From the NCBI RefSeq assembly GCF_030817015.1, contig NZ_JAUSYS010000001.1, positions 4,650,001-4,714,000 on the forward strand: a stretch of DNA of 64,000 nt. Direction: 5' to 3'. The position numbers and the translations under genes are program-made. The stretch comes from Arthrobacter sp. V1I7. Its GTDB lineage: Bacteria > Actinomycetota > Actinomycetes > Actinomycetales > Micrococcaceae. Positions 24,218 to 31,233 of the stretch are shown here, piece by piece (within the stretch, counting starts at the first letter, position 1; every line of letters starts with the position of its first letter). The notes beneath the pieces were generated by a model, which made no database searches, was not told the DNA's origin, and was given only the letters and a program-made list of their open reading frames with translations.

Positions 24218-25078
24218 GTGAACCCGATTACCGCCCAAAGCCAGCGCCTCCGCCCGTTCGCCCAGGTGGACGTCTTCTCCGCCGAGCCGTACCGGGGCAA
24301 CCCGCTGGCCGTCGTGCTCGACGCGGAGGGCCTCCCGGCGGACCGCATGCAGCAGTTCGCCAACTGGACCAACCTGTCGGAGACGACGTTCCTGTTGCCA
24401 CCCACCCGCCCTGAGGCCGACTACCGGGTGCGGATCTTCACCGGCAGCGAAGAGTTCCCCTTTGCCGGCCACCCGACCCTGGGCTCGGCGCACGCCTGGC
24501 TTGAAGCCGGCGGCCTCCCCCGGCAAGACGGGGTGCTGGTGCAGGAGTGCGCGGCCGGACTGGTCCGGGTGAAGCGCGACGGCGACCGCCTGGCTTTCGC
24601 GGCTCCGCCGCTGACCCGCTCGGGCCCGGTTGCGGAGGAGGACCTGGGACGCATCGCGGCGGGCCTGGGACTGCCCCGGGAGGCCCTGCTGGACTCCTCC
24701 TGGCTGGTCAACGGTCCGGACTGGATCGGCGTGCTGCTCGAGTCGGCGACGCAGGTACTCGCCGTCAGGCCCGACTACGCGGCCATGGAGGGACTCAAGG
24801 TCGGCGTGATCGGCCCGCACGCACCGGGTTCGGCGGTTGATTACGAGGTGCGCACCTTCATCCCCGGCGACGCCGCGGCGGAAGACCCCGTCACCGGAAG
24901 CTTCAACGCCGGAGCGGCCCAGTGGCTGATCCGCAGCGGGCGGGCGGCGGAGTCCTACCTGGCGGCGCAGGGAACGGTACTGGGCCGCGCCGGTCGCGTG
25001 CACATCGAGGCGATGGGGGACGACATCTGGGTGGGCGGACAGTCGGTGAGCTGCATCCGCGGGACCGTGAACCTCTGA
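24218..25078 (+). CDS. PhzF family isomerase/epimerase
   Basis: PhzF-like proteins have a diaminopimelate-epimerase fold and isomerise small metabolites. In the 286-residue protein the catalytic Glu lies in NWTNLSETTF, and the two half-domain signatures PFAGHPTLGSAHAWL and GDAAAEDPVTGSFNAGAAQWL are present. No phenazine genes are nearby, so a phenazine role is unlikely. GTG 24218 is 6 nt after TAGCCT, which fits a leaderless mRNA. Confidence 0.87.
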   Translation: MNPITAQSQRLRPFAQVDVFSAEPYRGNPLAVVLDAEGLPADRMQQFANWTNLSETTFLLPPTRPEADYRVRIFTGSEEFPFAGHPTLGSAHAWLEAGGLPRQDGVLVQECAAGLVRVKRDGDRLAFAAPPLTRSGPVAEEDLGRIAAGLGLPREALLDSSWLVNGPDWIGVLLESATQVLAVRPDYAAMEGLKVGVIGPHAPGSAVDYEVRTFIPGDAAAEDPVTGSFNAGAAQWLIRSGRAAESYLAAQGTVLGRAGRVHIEAMGDDIWVGGQSVSCIRGTVNL

Positions 25079-25117
25079 GTGACAGAACGGGGTGGCCAAT
25101 TGACGGCATGGCCCGCA

Positions 25118-25185
25118 CTCCGTTGCGATATCAGGTGTGGTCGCTTTGCCGTCCACACCGGGTCCAAAGTGACAGAGCAACGGAG
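25118..25185. repeat. Two-tier inverted repeat downstream of the PhzF gene
   Basis: CTCCGTTGC (25118-25126) pairs with GCAACGGAG (25177-25185), and nested inside GGTGTGG (25134-25140) pairs with CCACACC (25153-25159), all perfect. The architecture parallels the repeat after the ABC-F gene. It may terminate the PhzF transcript or be a dispersed palindromic element. Confidence 0.55.
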
Positions 25186-25225
25186 GGCGGGAATAAACGG
25201 CGCGGGCCGCCGCTTCTACAGGTAA

Positions 25226-25244
25226 ATGCAAATGCATGTAGTAT
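25226..25244 (+). promoter_or_regulatory. Operator-like palindrome abutting the -10 of the FMN reductase gene
   Basis: ATGCA-AA-TGCAT (25226-25237) is a perfect palindrome, directly followed by TAGTAT (25239-25244), a good -10 hexamer about 35 bp before the GTG start. A repressor bound there would cover the promoter spacer. Confidence 0.5.
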
Positions 25245-25279
25245 GGCCGGACCGGCCAGACCTGACCCAAGGAGCACCT

Positions 25280-25906
25280 GTGGAAACCCGCCGCATCACC
25301 GTTCTCTCCGCCGGACTCGGCGTTCCGTCATCGAGCCGCCTCCTGGCGGACCAACTGGCAGCCTCGGCAGAACGGCAGCTGACGGCATCGGGCTATGCCG
25401 TCACTGTTGACGTCGTCGAACTCCGGGACCTCGCGGTGGACATCGCGAACAATTTCGTGACCGGATATGCGGCGCCCCGGCTGGCCGAAGCGATCGCCGG
25501 CGTCGTCGATTCCGATGGCCTCATCGCCGTCAGCCCGGTCTTCAGCGCCTCCTACAGCGGCCTGTTCAAGTCCTTCATCGACGTGCTGGATCCCAAGTCG
25601 CTGGAGGGCAAAGCCGTCCTGCTGGGCGCCACCGCCGGCACGGACCGGCACCAGCTGGTCCTGGACTTCGCCATGCGGCCGCTGTTCACCTATCTGCGTA
25701 CCCGGGTCGCCGCCACCGCGGTCTTTGCCGGCCCGCAGGACTGGGGAAACAGCAACGACGGCGGATCGCCCCTCTCGGCGCGGATTGACCGTGCGGCGGG
25801 CGAGTTTGCCGCCCTGCTCCGGGGCACCCAGCCGCAGCAGGAGCCGGCTCCGGTGGAGTCGATGCCCTTCGAGCAGCTGCTCGCCGGTATTTCCGGTGGC
25901 CGGTAG
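25280..25906 (+). CDS. NAD(P)H-dependent FMN reductase family protein (CE1759-like)
   Basis: The 208-residue flavodoxin-like protein has the phosphate-binding start ITVLSAGLGVPSSSRLLADQL and the DSDGLIAVSPVFSASYSGLFKSFIDVL segment of FMN reductases such as SsuE and the CE1759 group. It probably supplies reduced flavin to an oxygenase, but none is adjacent. GTG 25280 is chosen because AAGGAG lies 5 nt upstream; an upstream in-frame ATG has none. Confidence 0.82.
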   Translation: METRRITVLSAGLGVPSSSRLLADQLAASAERQLTASGYAVTVDVVELRDLAVDIANNFVTGYAAPRLAEAIAGVVDSDGLIAVSPVFSASYSGLFKSFIDVLDPKSLEGKAVLLGATAGTDRHQLVLDFAMRPLFTYLRTRVAATAVFAGPQDWGNSNDGGSPLSARIDRAAGEFAALLRGTQPQQEPAPVESMPFEQLLAGISGGR

Positions 25907-25966
25907 CGCCAGCCGTCCGGCGGAGCGACTCCGAACGATTCCGGCCGCCCGCTCGTTGACCGGGAC

Positions 25967-26311
25967 ATGAAGTGTCCTGTGGATTCAATAGACCTGATCA
26001 TGAGCGAACGAAGCGGCGTGGAAATCGACTACTGCCCGCAATGCCGGGGCGTATGGCTGGACCGCGGTGAGCTCGACAAGATCATCGACCGCGCGGCGGA
26101 CTTGATGGGGGCTGCGGCCCCGGCAGCCCCACCGCAACCGCCGCCAACGCCCGGGCATCTTCCGCCCCCGCTCTACAACGTCGATCCGCGCCGGGACGAC
26201 CGCCGCTATGGCGAGCGCCGGGACCGGCCCCGCTACGACCAGCCGCGCTACGACGAGCGCCGCCGGCCCAAGAAGAAGGAAGGCTGGCTCGGCGAGATGT
26301 TCGATTTCTAG
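25967..26311 (+). CDS. Zinc-ribbon (zf-TFIIB type) small protein
   Basis: The 114-residue protein begins MKCPVDSIDLIMSERSGVEIDYCPQCRGVWLDRGELDKII, the bacterial zf-TFIIB pattern, but the first knuckle has only one Cys followed by Val-Asp (CPVD rather than CPxC); the second CPQC is complete. A Pro-rich stretch and then an Arg/Tyr/Asp-rich low-complexity tail (RRDDRRYGERRDRPRYDQ) follow, ending GWLGEMFDF. The function is unknown; a nucleic-acid or membrane-associated role is possible. Confidence 0.78.
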   Translation: MKCPVDSIDLIMSERSGVEIDYCPQCRGVWLDRGELDKIIDRAADLMGAAAPAAPPQPPPTPGHLPPPLYNVDPRRDDRRYGERRDRPRYDQPRYDERRRPKKKEGWLGEMFDF

Positions 26312-26387
26312 CCGGCGAAGGCCTGCCGCGGAAACGTCTGCCGCCGATCGCCGCGAAAGCCGGCCGCGGAACGGCCGGGGTCAGTGC

Positions 26388-26960
26388 TCAGTCGTCCAGC
26401 AGGGCGATGAACTCTAGGGCCTGCTTCATGGAGATGTCCGAGTGGCGGGTCAGCGCGGTCGCCGCCGCCTCCGTGTCGCCGCTCTTGGCGAGGGTGCGGA
26501 TCCTGCCATAGATTTCATCGTTGAGCATGTTGCTGCTGACCTCGCGGGTAACGTCGCCCTTGCTGGCGATTGCGCGGTAGCGGTAGGGGAAGCGCTGCGG
26601 GGCGTCGTCTTCGTCCTCGCTGGGGTCCGGCTCGGAGGCGGCCGGCCGGAATGGCTGGGGATGAGCCGCCAGAGCCCCGACGGCGTCGCGGGAGGCTCGC
26701 AGGCCCTCTCCCGTGCTCTCGAAGTAGAGCTTGATGGCAGCCATCGCCTGACCTTGGGCGATCAGGGCGTAGAGGCGCCGGTGCTGTTCCTGGTCCAGCT
26801 TGCCCGCCGCGGCGCGGGCCAGCTCGACGGGATCTCGACTGGGCTGCGGCGTAGAACCGGGCAGGACCTTGTTCCCTCGACGGCCGATTGCCTTGGCTAC
26901 CAGCAGCACGACGGCTCCGACGAGTGCCAGAATCAGGACGGGGATGATCAGGGATTCCAT
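26388..26960 (-). CDS. Membrane-anchored protein with L7/L12-like segment
   Basis: The 190-residue protein has one N-terminal membrane helix (SLIIPVLILALVGAVVLLVAKAIG), a region that reads like the ribosomal L7/L12 C-terminal domain (LIAQGQAMAAIKLYFESTGEGLRASRDAVGAL, about residues 66-97), an acidic stretch (EPDPSEDEDD), and an alpha-helical C-terminus. It follows the next gene by 3 bp and shares its anchor-plus-L7/L12 plan. Function is unknown. Confidence 0.75.
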   Translation of the reverse strand: MESLIIPVLILALVGAVVLLVAKAIGRRGNKVLPGSTPQPSRDPVELARAAAGKLDQEQHRRLYALIAQGQAMAAIKLYFESTGEGLRASRDAVGALAAHPQPFRPAASEPDPSEDEDDAPQRFPYRYRAIASKGDVTREVSSNMLNDEIYGRIRTLAKSGDTEAAATALTRHSDISMKQALEFIALLDD

Positions 26961-26963
26961 GTA

Positions 26964-27431
26964 CTACAGCCGATCTACGTAATTCTTGGCGGTCAAAAGA
27001 TCTGAATGGGTCGCCTGACGCAGCAGTTTGATGGCCTGGATCTTCTTGCCGTTCCGAGCCAGTGACTGCAGCTGGAGGGCGAACTGTGGGTTCAGTTGTC
27101 CGCCCGGCAGAACCGGCCCCTGGTAGCCGTGCTGTCCCACAGCCGGGGCGGAGCCGGTCTGGGCCCGCAAGGCGGCGCGGGCGTGGTCGGCCTGCTGGGA
27201 CTGTTGTTGTTCGTTCTGGCTGGGACGGGTGACGGCGTCCACCCGGGCCCGCGCCGCCGTGGCTGCTTGGACCTGTGCCGCGTAGTGCGCCTGCGAGCGG
27301 GCGGCCAACTCAAGCTGATAGCGCTCCGCGTCCGACATGCCGAAATCTCGGGGTCTGAGGGCCGTCGCGAATGCCCAGAGAACTGCCGCCAGGATGAGGG
27401 CAGGGAGGATGACCAGCAAGACTTCGCCCAT
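26964..27431 (-). CDS. Membrane-anchored protein with C-terminal L7/L12-like domain
   Basis: The 155-residue protein has an N-terminal membrane helix (GEVLLVILPALILAAVLWAFATAL), a Gln/Ala-rich helical middle (about residues 45-95) and a C-terminal motif NGKKIQAIKLLRQATHSDLLTAKNYVDRL, which fits the L7/L12 C-terminal domain consensus (K-x2-AIK-x3-E/QAT-x2-L-x2-AK-x2-V). It heads a two-gene operon with the previous entry. On the minus strand TAAGCT ends 6 nt before the ATG, so the mRNA is probably leaderless. Function is unknown. Confidence 0.75.
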   Translation of the reverse strand: MGEVLLVILPALILAAVLWAFATALRPRDFGMSDAERYQLELAARSQAHYAAQVQAATAARARVDAVTRPSQNEQQQSQQADHARAALRAQTGSAPAVGQHGYQGPVLPGGQLNPQFALQLQSLARNGKKIQAIKLLRQATHSDLLTAKNYVDRL

Positions 27432-27456
27432 GCGTAGAGCTTATGCCAGATTGCGG

Positions 27457-27763
27457 TTGTCCACACCACGTTCTGACTTCCGCGCCTACAGAAGCCGCGG
27501 CTGGCGTCCATTTTCCGGCTGCGTGTGATGCCCCTCATCAAATGAGAATATTTCCGCCCTGATGTGCCACTTCGGGCGGTGCGTATCCCCAGCCCACCGC
27601 GCAGGCTGTGGATGAAATTTTCCGAAAATAGTTTTGTGTCCACAAGGTGAATGCAACGTTTCCGCAGGTCAGCGCCGTATTTCGGAAGGAACAAATTTTC
27701 TATCCACAGCTGTTCCCACAGGCTGTGCACAAGCATGGAGCGTTAGTGCACAGTTTATCCACA
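27457..27763. promoter_or_regulatory. Cluster of DnaA-box-like sites upstream of dnaB
   Basis: The 620-bp gap before dnaB contains TTGTCCACA (27457-27465), an inverted TGTGGATGA (27607-27615), GTGTCCACA (27636-27644), CTATCCACA (27700-27708) and a perfect TTATCCACA (27755-27763). Between them are A/T-rich stretches unusual for this GC-rich DNA (27616-27640 and 27680-27700). DnaA may bind here to control dnaB or be titrated. A hairpin CCGCCC/GGGCGG at 27555-27579 may end an unseen transcript. No gene is visible in the gap. Confidence 0.6.
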
Positions 27764-28052
27764 GGGGTCGGGCCCGGCTGGGTTGGTGCCTGTCCGGTAG
27801 GCGGATACCGTTGCTGGAGATCGGGCGTCGGATGCGGAAATCCGGTGCGCAGGACCGAGCCCCCGGAACCTCCGGGACCACACGCCGGATCCACGCCATG
27901 ATCCCGGCATCGGGCGGCAGAACTGTCGGTGCTGACTGATAGGACTGGACCCATCGGCATACGGCGGGCTGGACGTCATGGCACCAGGGCAGATGGCTTA
28001 CGCGCCGCCGGCGAAGAATATCCGCCGCGGCACACAATGGAGGACGGCAGTT

Positions 28053-29441
28053 TTGTCAGTAACGCATCTGGACACAGTCGAGGGCACGCGCGGGTCCGAA
28101 GGCAGCCGCAAGCCGCCGCAGGACATCCCCGCCGAGCAGTCGGTCCTGGGCGGCATGATGCTGTCCAAGGACGCCATCGCCGACGTCGTCGAAATCCTGC
28201 GTGGCCAGGACTTCTACCGGCCGGCGCACGAGACGGTCTACGAGGCCATCATCGATCTTTACGGCCGGGGTGAACCCGCTGACGCCGTTACGGTCTCGGA
28301 TGAACTGACAAAACGAGGCGAGATCAACCGCATCGGGGGCCCCGCGTACCTGCACGAGCTGATCCAGACGGTCCCGACCGCTGCCAACGCCGGTTACTAC
28401 GCCGAGATCGTCGCGGAGCGCGCAGTGCTGCGCCGGCTGGTGAACGCCGGGACGAAGATCGTCCAGCTCGGATATGGCCAGGACGGTGAGGTTGAGGACC
28501 TGGTCAACCAGGCCCAGGCCGAGGTGTACGCGGTGGCCGAGCGCCGCACGGCCGAAGACTATGTGGTCCTCAAGGACGTCATGGAATCCACCGTCGACGA
28601 GATCGAGGCATCAGGCCATCGCGGGGAGGGAATGACGGGCGTCCCGACCGGCTTCTATGAGCTGGACGAACTGACTCACGGCCTGCACCCGGGCCAGATG
28701 ATTGTCATCGCCGCCCGTCCGGCCGTCGGTAAGTCCACCTTCGCGCTGGACTTCGCGCGTTCGGCCGCAATCAAGAACAACCTCGCCACCGTCATGTTCT
28801 CGCTGGAAATGGGCCGGAACGAGATCGCCATGCGCCTGCTGTCCGCCGAGGCGACTATCGGCCTCCAGGATCTCCGCAAGGGCACCATCAAGGATGAGCA
28901 GTGGTCCAAGATCGCGACCACCATGGGCCGGATGAACGACGCCCCGCTGTTCATTGACGACAGCCCCAACATGTCGCTGATGGAAATCCGCGCAAAGTGC
29001 CGACGCCTCAAGCAGCAGCACGACCTGAAACTCGTGATCCTGGACTACCTGCAGCTCATGAGTTCGGGCAAGAAAGTCGAATCGCGCCAGCAGGAAGTGT
29101 CCGAATTTTCGCGTGCGCTGAAACTGCTCGCCAAGGAGCTGCAGGTCCCCGTGATCGCCCTCTCGCAGCTGAACCGTGGGTCCGAGCAGCGCCAGGACAA
29201 GCGGCCCATGGTCTCTGACCTGCGCGAATCCGGTTCCATCGAGCAGGACGCGGACATGGTCATCCTGCTGCACCGCGAGGACGTCTACGACAAGGAATCC
29301 CCGCGCGCCGGCGAGGCGGATATCCTCATCGCCAAGCACCGCAACGGGCCCACCAAGGACATTGTGGTGGCCTTTCAGGGGCACTACTCGCGCTTTGCCA
29401 ACATGGCGGCCGACGCCGGCGGTGGCGGCGGCGGCTTCTAG
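28053..29441 (+). CDS. dnaB: Replicative DNA helicase DnaB
   Basis: DnaB is the hexameric helicase that unwinds DNA at the fork. The 462-residue protein has the DnaB N-terminal domain (PPQDIPAEQSVLGGMMLSKDAIADV) and the RecA-like C-terminal ATPase: Walker A ARPAVGKST, VMFSLEMGRNEIAMRLL, LVILDYLQLM and the arginine-finger region GPTKDIVVAFQG. No intein interrupts it. I start at TTG 28053 (MSVTHLDTV) because GGAGGA lies 8 nt upstream; the longer in-frame start lacks a site. Its stop overlaps the stop of the convergent thioesterase gene. Confidence 0.96.
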   Translation: MSVTHLDTVEGTRGSEGSRKPPQDIPAEQSVLGGMMLSKDAIADVVEILRGQDFYRPAHETVYEAIIDLYGRGEPADAVTVSDELTKRGEINRIGGPAYLHELIQTVPTAANAGYYAEIVAERAVLRRLVNAGTKIVQLGYGQDGEVEDLVNQAQAEVYAVAERRTAEDYVVLKDVMESTVDEIEASGHRGEGMTGVPTGFYELDELTHGLHPGQMIVIAARPAVGKSTFALDFARSAAIKNNLATVMFSLEMGRNEIAMRLLSAEATIGLQDLRKGTIKDEQWSKIATTMGRMNDAPLFIDDSPNMSLMEIRAKCRRLKQQHDLKLVILDYLQLMSSGKKVESRQQEVSEFSRALKLLAKELQVPVIALSQLNRGSEQRQDKRPMVSDLRESGSIEQDADMVILLHREDVYDKESPRAGEADILIAKHRNGPTKDIVVAFQGHYSRFANMAADAGGGGGGF

Positions 29442-30448
29442 GCTCCCGCTCCGGCCGGCCCGGCCCCGGGAGCTGGCGGGCCGCCCGCCGGGAGCAGGTG
29501 GTTGGGCAGCCGGTTTCCCGGTGCGCCTCCGCGGATTTCGAGCAGTTCGCGGGCGTGGGCGTGCAGTCGCTTGTCCTCGTCGGACACCGGAACCCAGCGC
29601 GGGATGGGGACCGACGTGCCGGTTTCGTCGCGGGCAACCATCACGGTCAGGCAATACGTCGTGAGATCCATTTCGCGTCCCCTGGGGTCGCCAGAGCGCA
29701 CATGCACGGCGATATGCATGCCCTTGGTGCCGGTGTAGACCAGCCGGGCCTCGACTTCCACCACGTGGCCGATCAGCAGCGGCCGGTAGAAGCGGACGCC
29801 GCCGGAAAACACGGCCACCGTGTCCTGCCCGCAGTAGCGGGACGCGCAGACGTAGGCCGCCTCGTCGATCCACTTCATCACGATCCCGCCGTGCACCTTG
29901 CCGCCCCAGTTCACGTCCGTGGGGGCCGCCATGAACCGCAGGACCACGCGTTCGGCCGTTCCGGCGTCGGTATATACCTGGGCGTTCATGGCCTGGACGA
30001 TGTCCTCGCGGACCTTGATCCGGGCCACGGCGTGGTCGCGCTCTTCGATTTCCTCCGGCGTTCCCGGCTCAAACTGCGGCACGGGAATCGGCTTGCCGTC
30101 TTCGCCGACGGCCACGAAGATCACCATGCACTGGCTGCGCATCGTGGCCGGGCCGCCTTTCGGGTCGCCCGATGACACGATGGTGCGGATGTGCATCGAG
30201 GACCGTCCCGTGTAGACGATCGTGGCCTCGACTTCCACCATGTCGCCGCTGTTGACCGGGTCCGCGAAGTGGATGTTCCCCACGTAGGCCGTCACGCAGT
30301 AGGACTTCGACCAGCCGACCGCGGCGGCGTAGGCGGCCTTGTCCACCCACTCCAGCACCGTGCCGGCGTCGACCGAACCGCTGTGGCCCACGTCGGTGGG
30401 GGCTGCGAGGAAGCGAAGGGTCACGGAATTGGCGGCAGTCTCACTCAT
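29438..30448 (-). CDS. Acyl-CoA thioesterase with two hotdog domains
   Basis: Two hotdog domains are fused in tandem (about residues 8-135 and 165-300), each with the pattern TLRFLAAPTDVGHSGSVDAGTVLEWVDKAA / VLRFMAAPTDVNWGGKVHGGIVMKWIDEAA typical of BFIT/ACOT-type acyl-CoA hydrolases, which release free fatty acid and CoA. The C-terminus ends in a Gly/Pro/Ala tail. On the minus strand TAAACT ends 6 nt before the ATG, so the mRNA may be leaderless. The last four bases overlap dnaB. Confidence 0.9.
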   Translation of the reverse strand: MSETAANSVTLRFLAAPTDVGHSGSVDAGTVLEWVDKAAYAAAVGWSKSYCVTAYVGNIHFADPVNSGDMVEVEATIVYTGRSSMHIRTIVSSGDPKGGPATMRSQCMVIFVAVGEDGKPIPVPQFEPGTPEEIEERDHAVARIKVREDIVQAMNAQVYTDAGTAERVVLRFMAAPTDVNWGGKVHGGIVMKWIDEAAYVCASRYCGQDTVAVFSGGVRFYRPLLIGHVVEVEARLVYTGTKGMHIAVHVRSGDPRGREMDLTTYCLTVMVARDETGTSVPIPRWVPVSDEDKRLHAHARELLEIRGGAPGNRLPNHLLPAGGPPAPGAGPAGAGA

Positions 30449-30561
30449 GCTGGAAGTTTACTGAGGCTCCGCTGAACCGTTCCGCGCCAGCGACACAAAC
30501 GCCTGCCGGTCCGCCACAAGCCACCGGTAGCGGCCCCAGTGACGTCGTCCGGAGACGACGC

Positions 30562-30588
30562 CGGGCGGCCACCGATGGTGACCGCCCG
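30562..30588 (-). terminator. Intrinsic terminator downstream of the DoxX gene
   Basis: CGGGCGGCCACC (30562-30573) and GGTGACCGCCCG (30577-30588) form a 12-bp stem with one mismatch and a 3-nt loop, 50 bp past the DoxX stop on the minus strand. No strong T-tract follows. The remainder of the 190-bp gap shows nothing else. Confidence 0.6.
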
Positions 30589-30638
30589 ACGTCGCGTTCT
30601 TCCTCTAAGAGGTCGCGTGCTTCCTCCAGGAGCGGAGC

Positions 30639-31073
30639 CTAAGCCAGGACGCTGAGCTTCGAGCCGCGCCGGCCGAACAGCACCTTATCCACGGAGACTT
30701 TGCCCGCGCCGACGAGGGCGACGGCCAGGGCTGCGGCAGCCAGCAGCAGCACCAGCTCATAGCCGCCGGCTGCGGCGAAGACTCCTGCCGGGGCGTGGAC
30801 CAGGACCAGGGCGCCCAGCATGTTGACCGCGAGGAGGGCGGCGAACACGCGGGTCAGTACGCCCAGGATCAGGGCGATGCCGCCGACCAGTTCCAGGGTC
30901 GCGATCACCGGGGCAGCAAGCTGCGCAGCCGGAACACCCATCTGGGTGAAGGCGGCCTGGGTGCCGGGAATGGTGAACTCGTAGAACTTCTGCCAGCCGT
31001 GGGCGGCGAAGAGAAAGCCGGTGACGAGGCGCAGGATCGTGCGGGCCGAGGTGGTCAAGGTGGATTGGTTCAT
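30639..31073 (-). CDS. DoxX family membrane protein
   Basis: The 144-residue protein has four membrane segments and the DoxX pattern ILRLVTGFLFAAHGWQKFYEF and LELVGGIALILGVLTRVFAALLAVNMLGAL. DoxX proteins are membrane subunits linked to quinone, thiosulfate or oxidative-stress chemistry; the role here is unknown. There is no clear Shine-Dalgarno before ATG 31073. The promoter on the minus strand, TTGACA-N17-AAGACT, lies within a 30-bp palindrome, so expression is probably tightly repressed. Confidence 0.85.
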   Translation of the reverse strand: MNQSTLTTSARTILRLVTGFLFAAHGWQKFYEFTIPGTQAAFTQMGVPAAQLAAPVIATLELVGGIALILGVLTRVFAALLAVNMLGALVLVHAPAGVFAAAGGYELVLLLAAAALAVALVGAGKVSVDKVLFGRRGSKLSVLA

Positions 31074-31153
31074 GGGGCATACCGTTTCGTGAGGGGGAGC
31101 TGCGCGGCTTTTGTGCTGCCGCGACAGTGGTTGCGTTCATGATCAAGTCTTCC

Positions 31154-31183
31154 CGCAATTGGTTGAAATGTCAACCAATTGCG
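31154..31183. promoter_or_regulatory. 30-bp perfect palindromic operator over the DoxX promoter
   Basis: CGCAATTGGTTGA (31154-31166), a 4-bp spacer, and TCAACCAATTGCG (31171-31183) form a perfect palindrome with 13-bp arms. On the minus strand it contains TTGACA and the 17-bp spacer of a consensus promoter ending in AAGACT (31051-31046 counted as 311 51-46). The form suits a MarR- or TetR-family repressor. It also lies about 40 bp upstream of the -10 hexamer of the divergent MATE gene. Confidence 0.75.
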
Positions 31184-31233
31184 TTTTGTTCGCCCCCAAG
31201 GTGCGCAGACCGCCCCACGGCTAGGGTGGTTCC

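Noticed and set aside
24218..25078. Phenazine biosynthesis gene
   Set aside because: PhzF-like fold only; no other phz genes are present.
23717..25270. 517-codon minus-strand frame ending in the DUF1801 domain
   Set aside because: Only the last 144 codons have DUF1801 features; the rest is antisense to the PhzF gene. The GTG at 24151 is the sensible start.
27432..28052. Chromosomal replication origin
   Set aside because: DnaA-box-like sites and AT-rich DNA are present, but dnaA and dnaN are not, so I list it as a DnaA-responsive region, not oriC.
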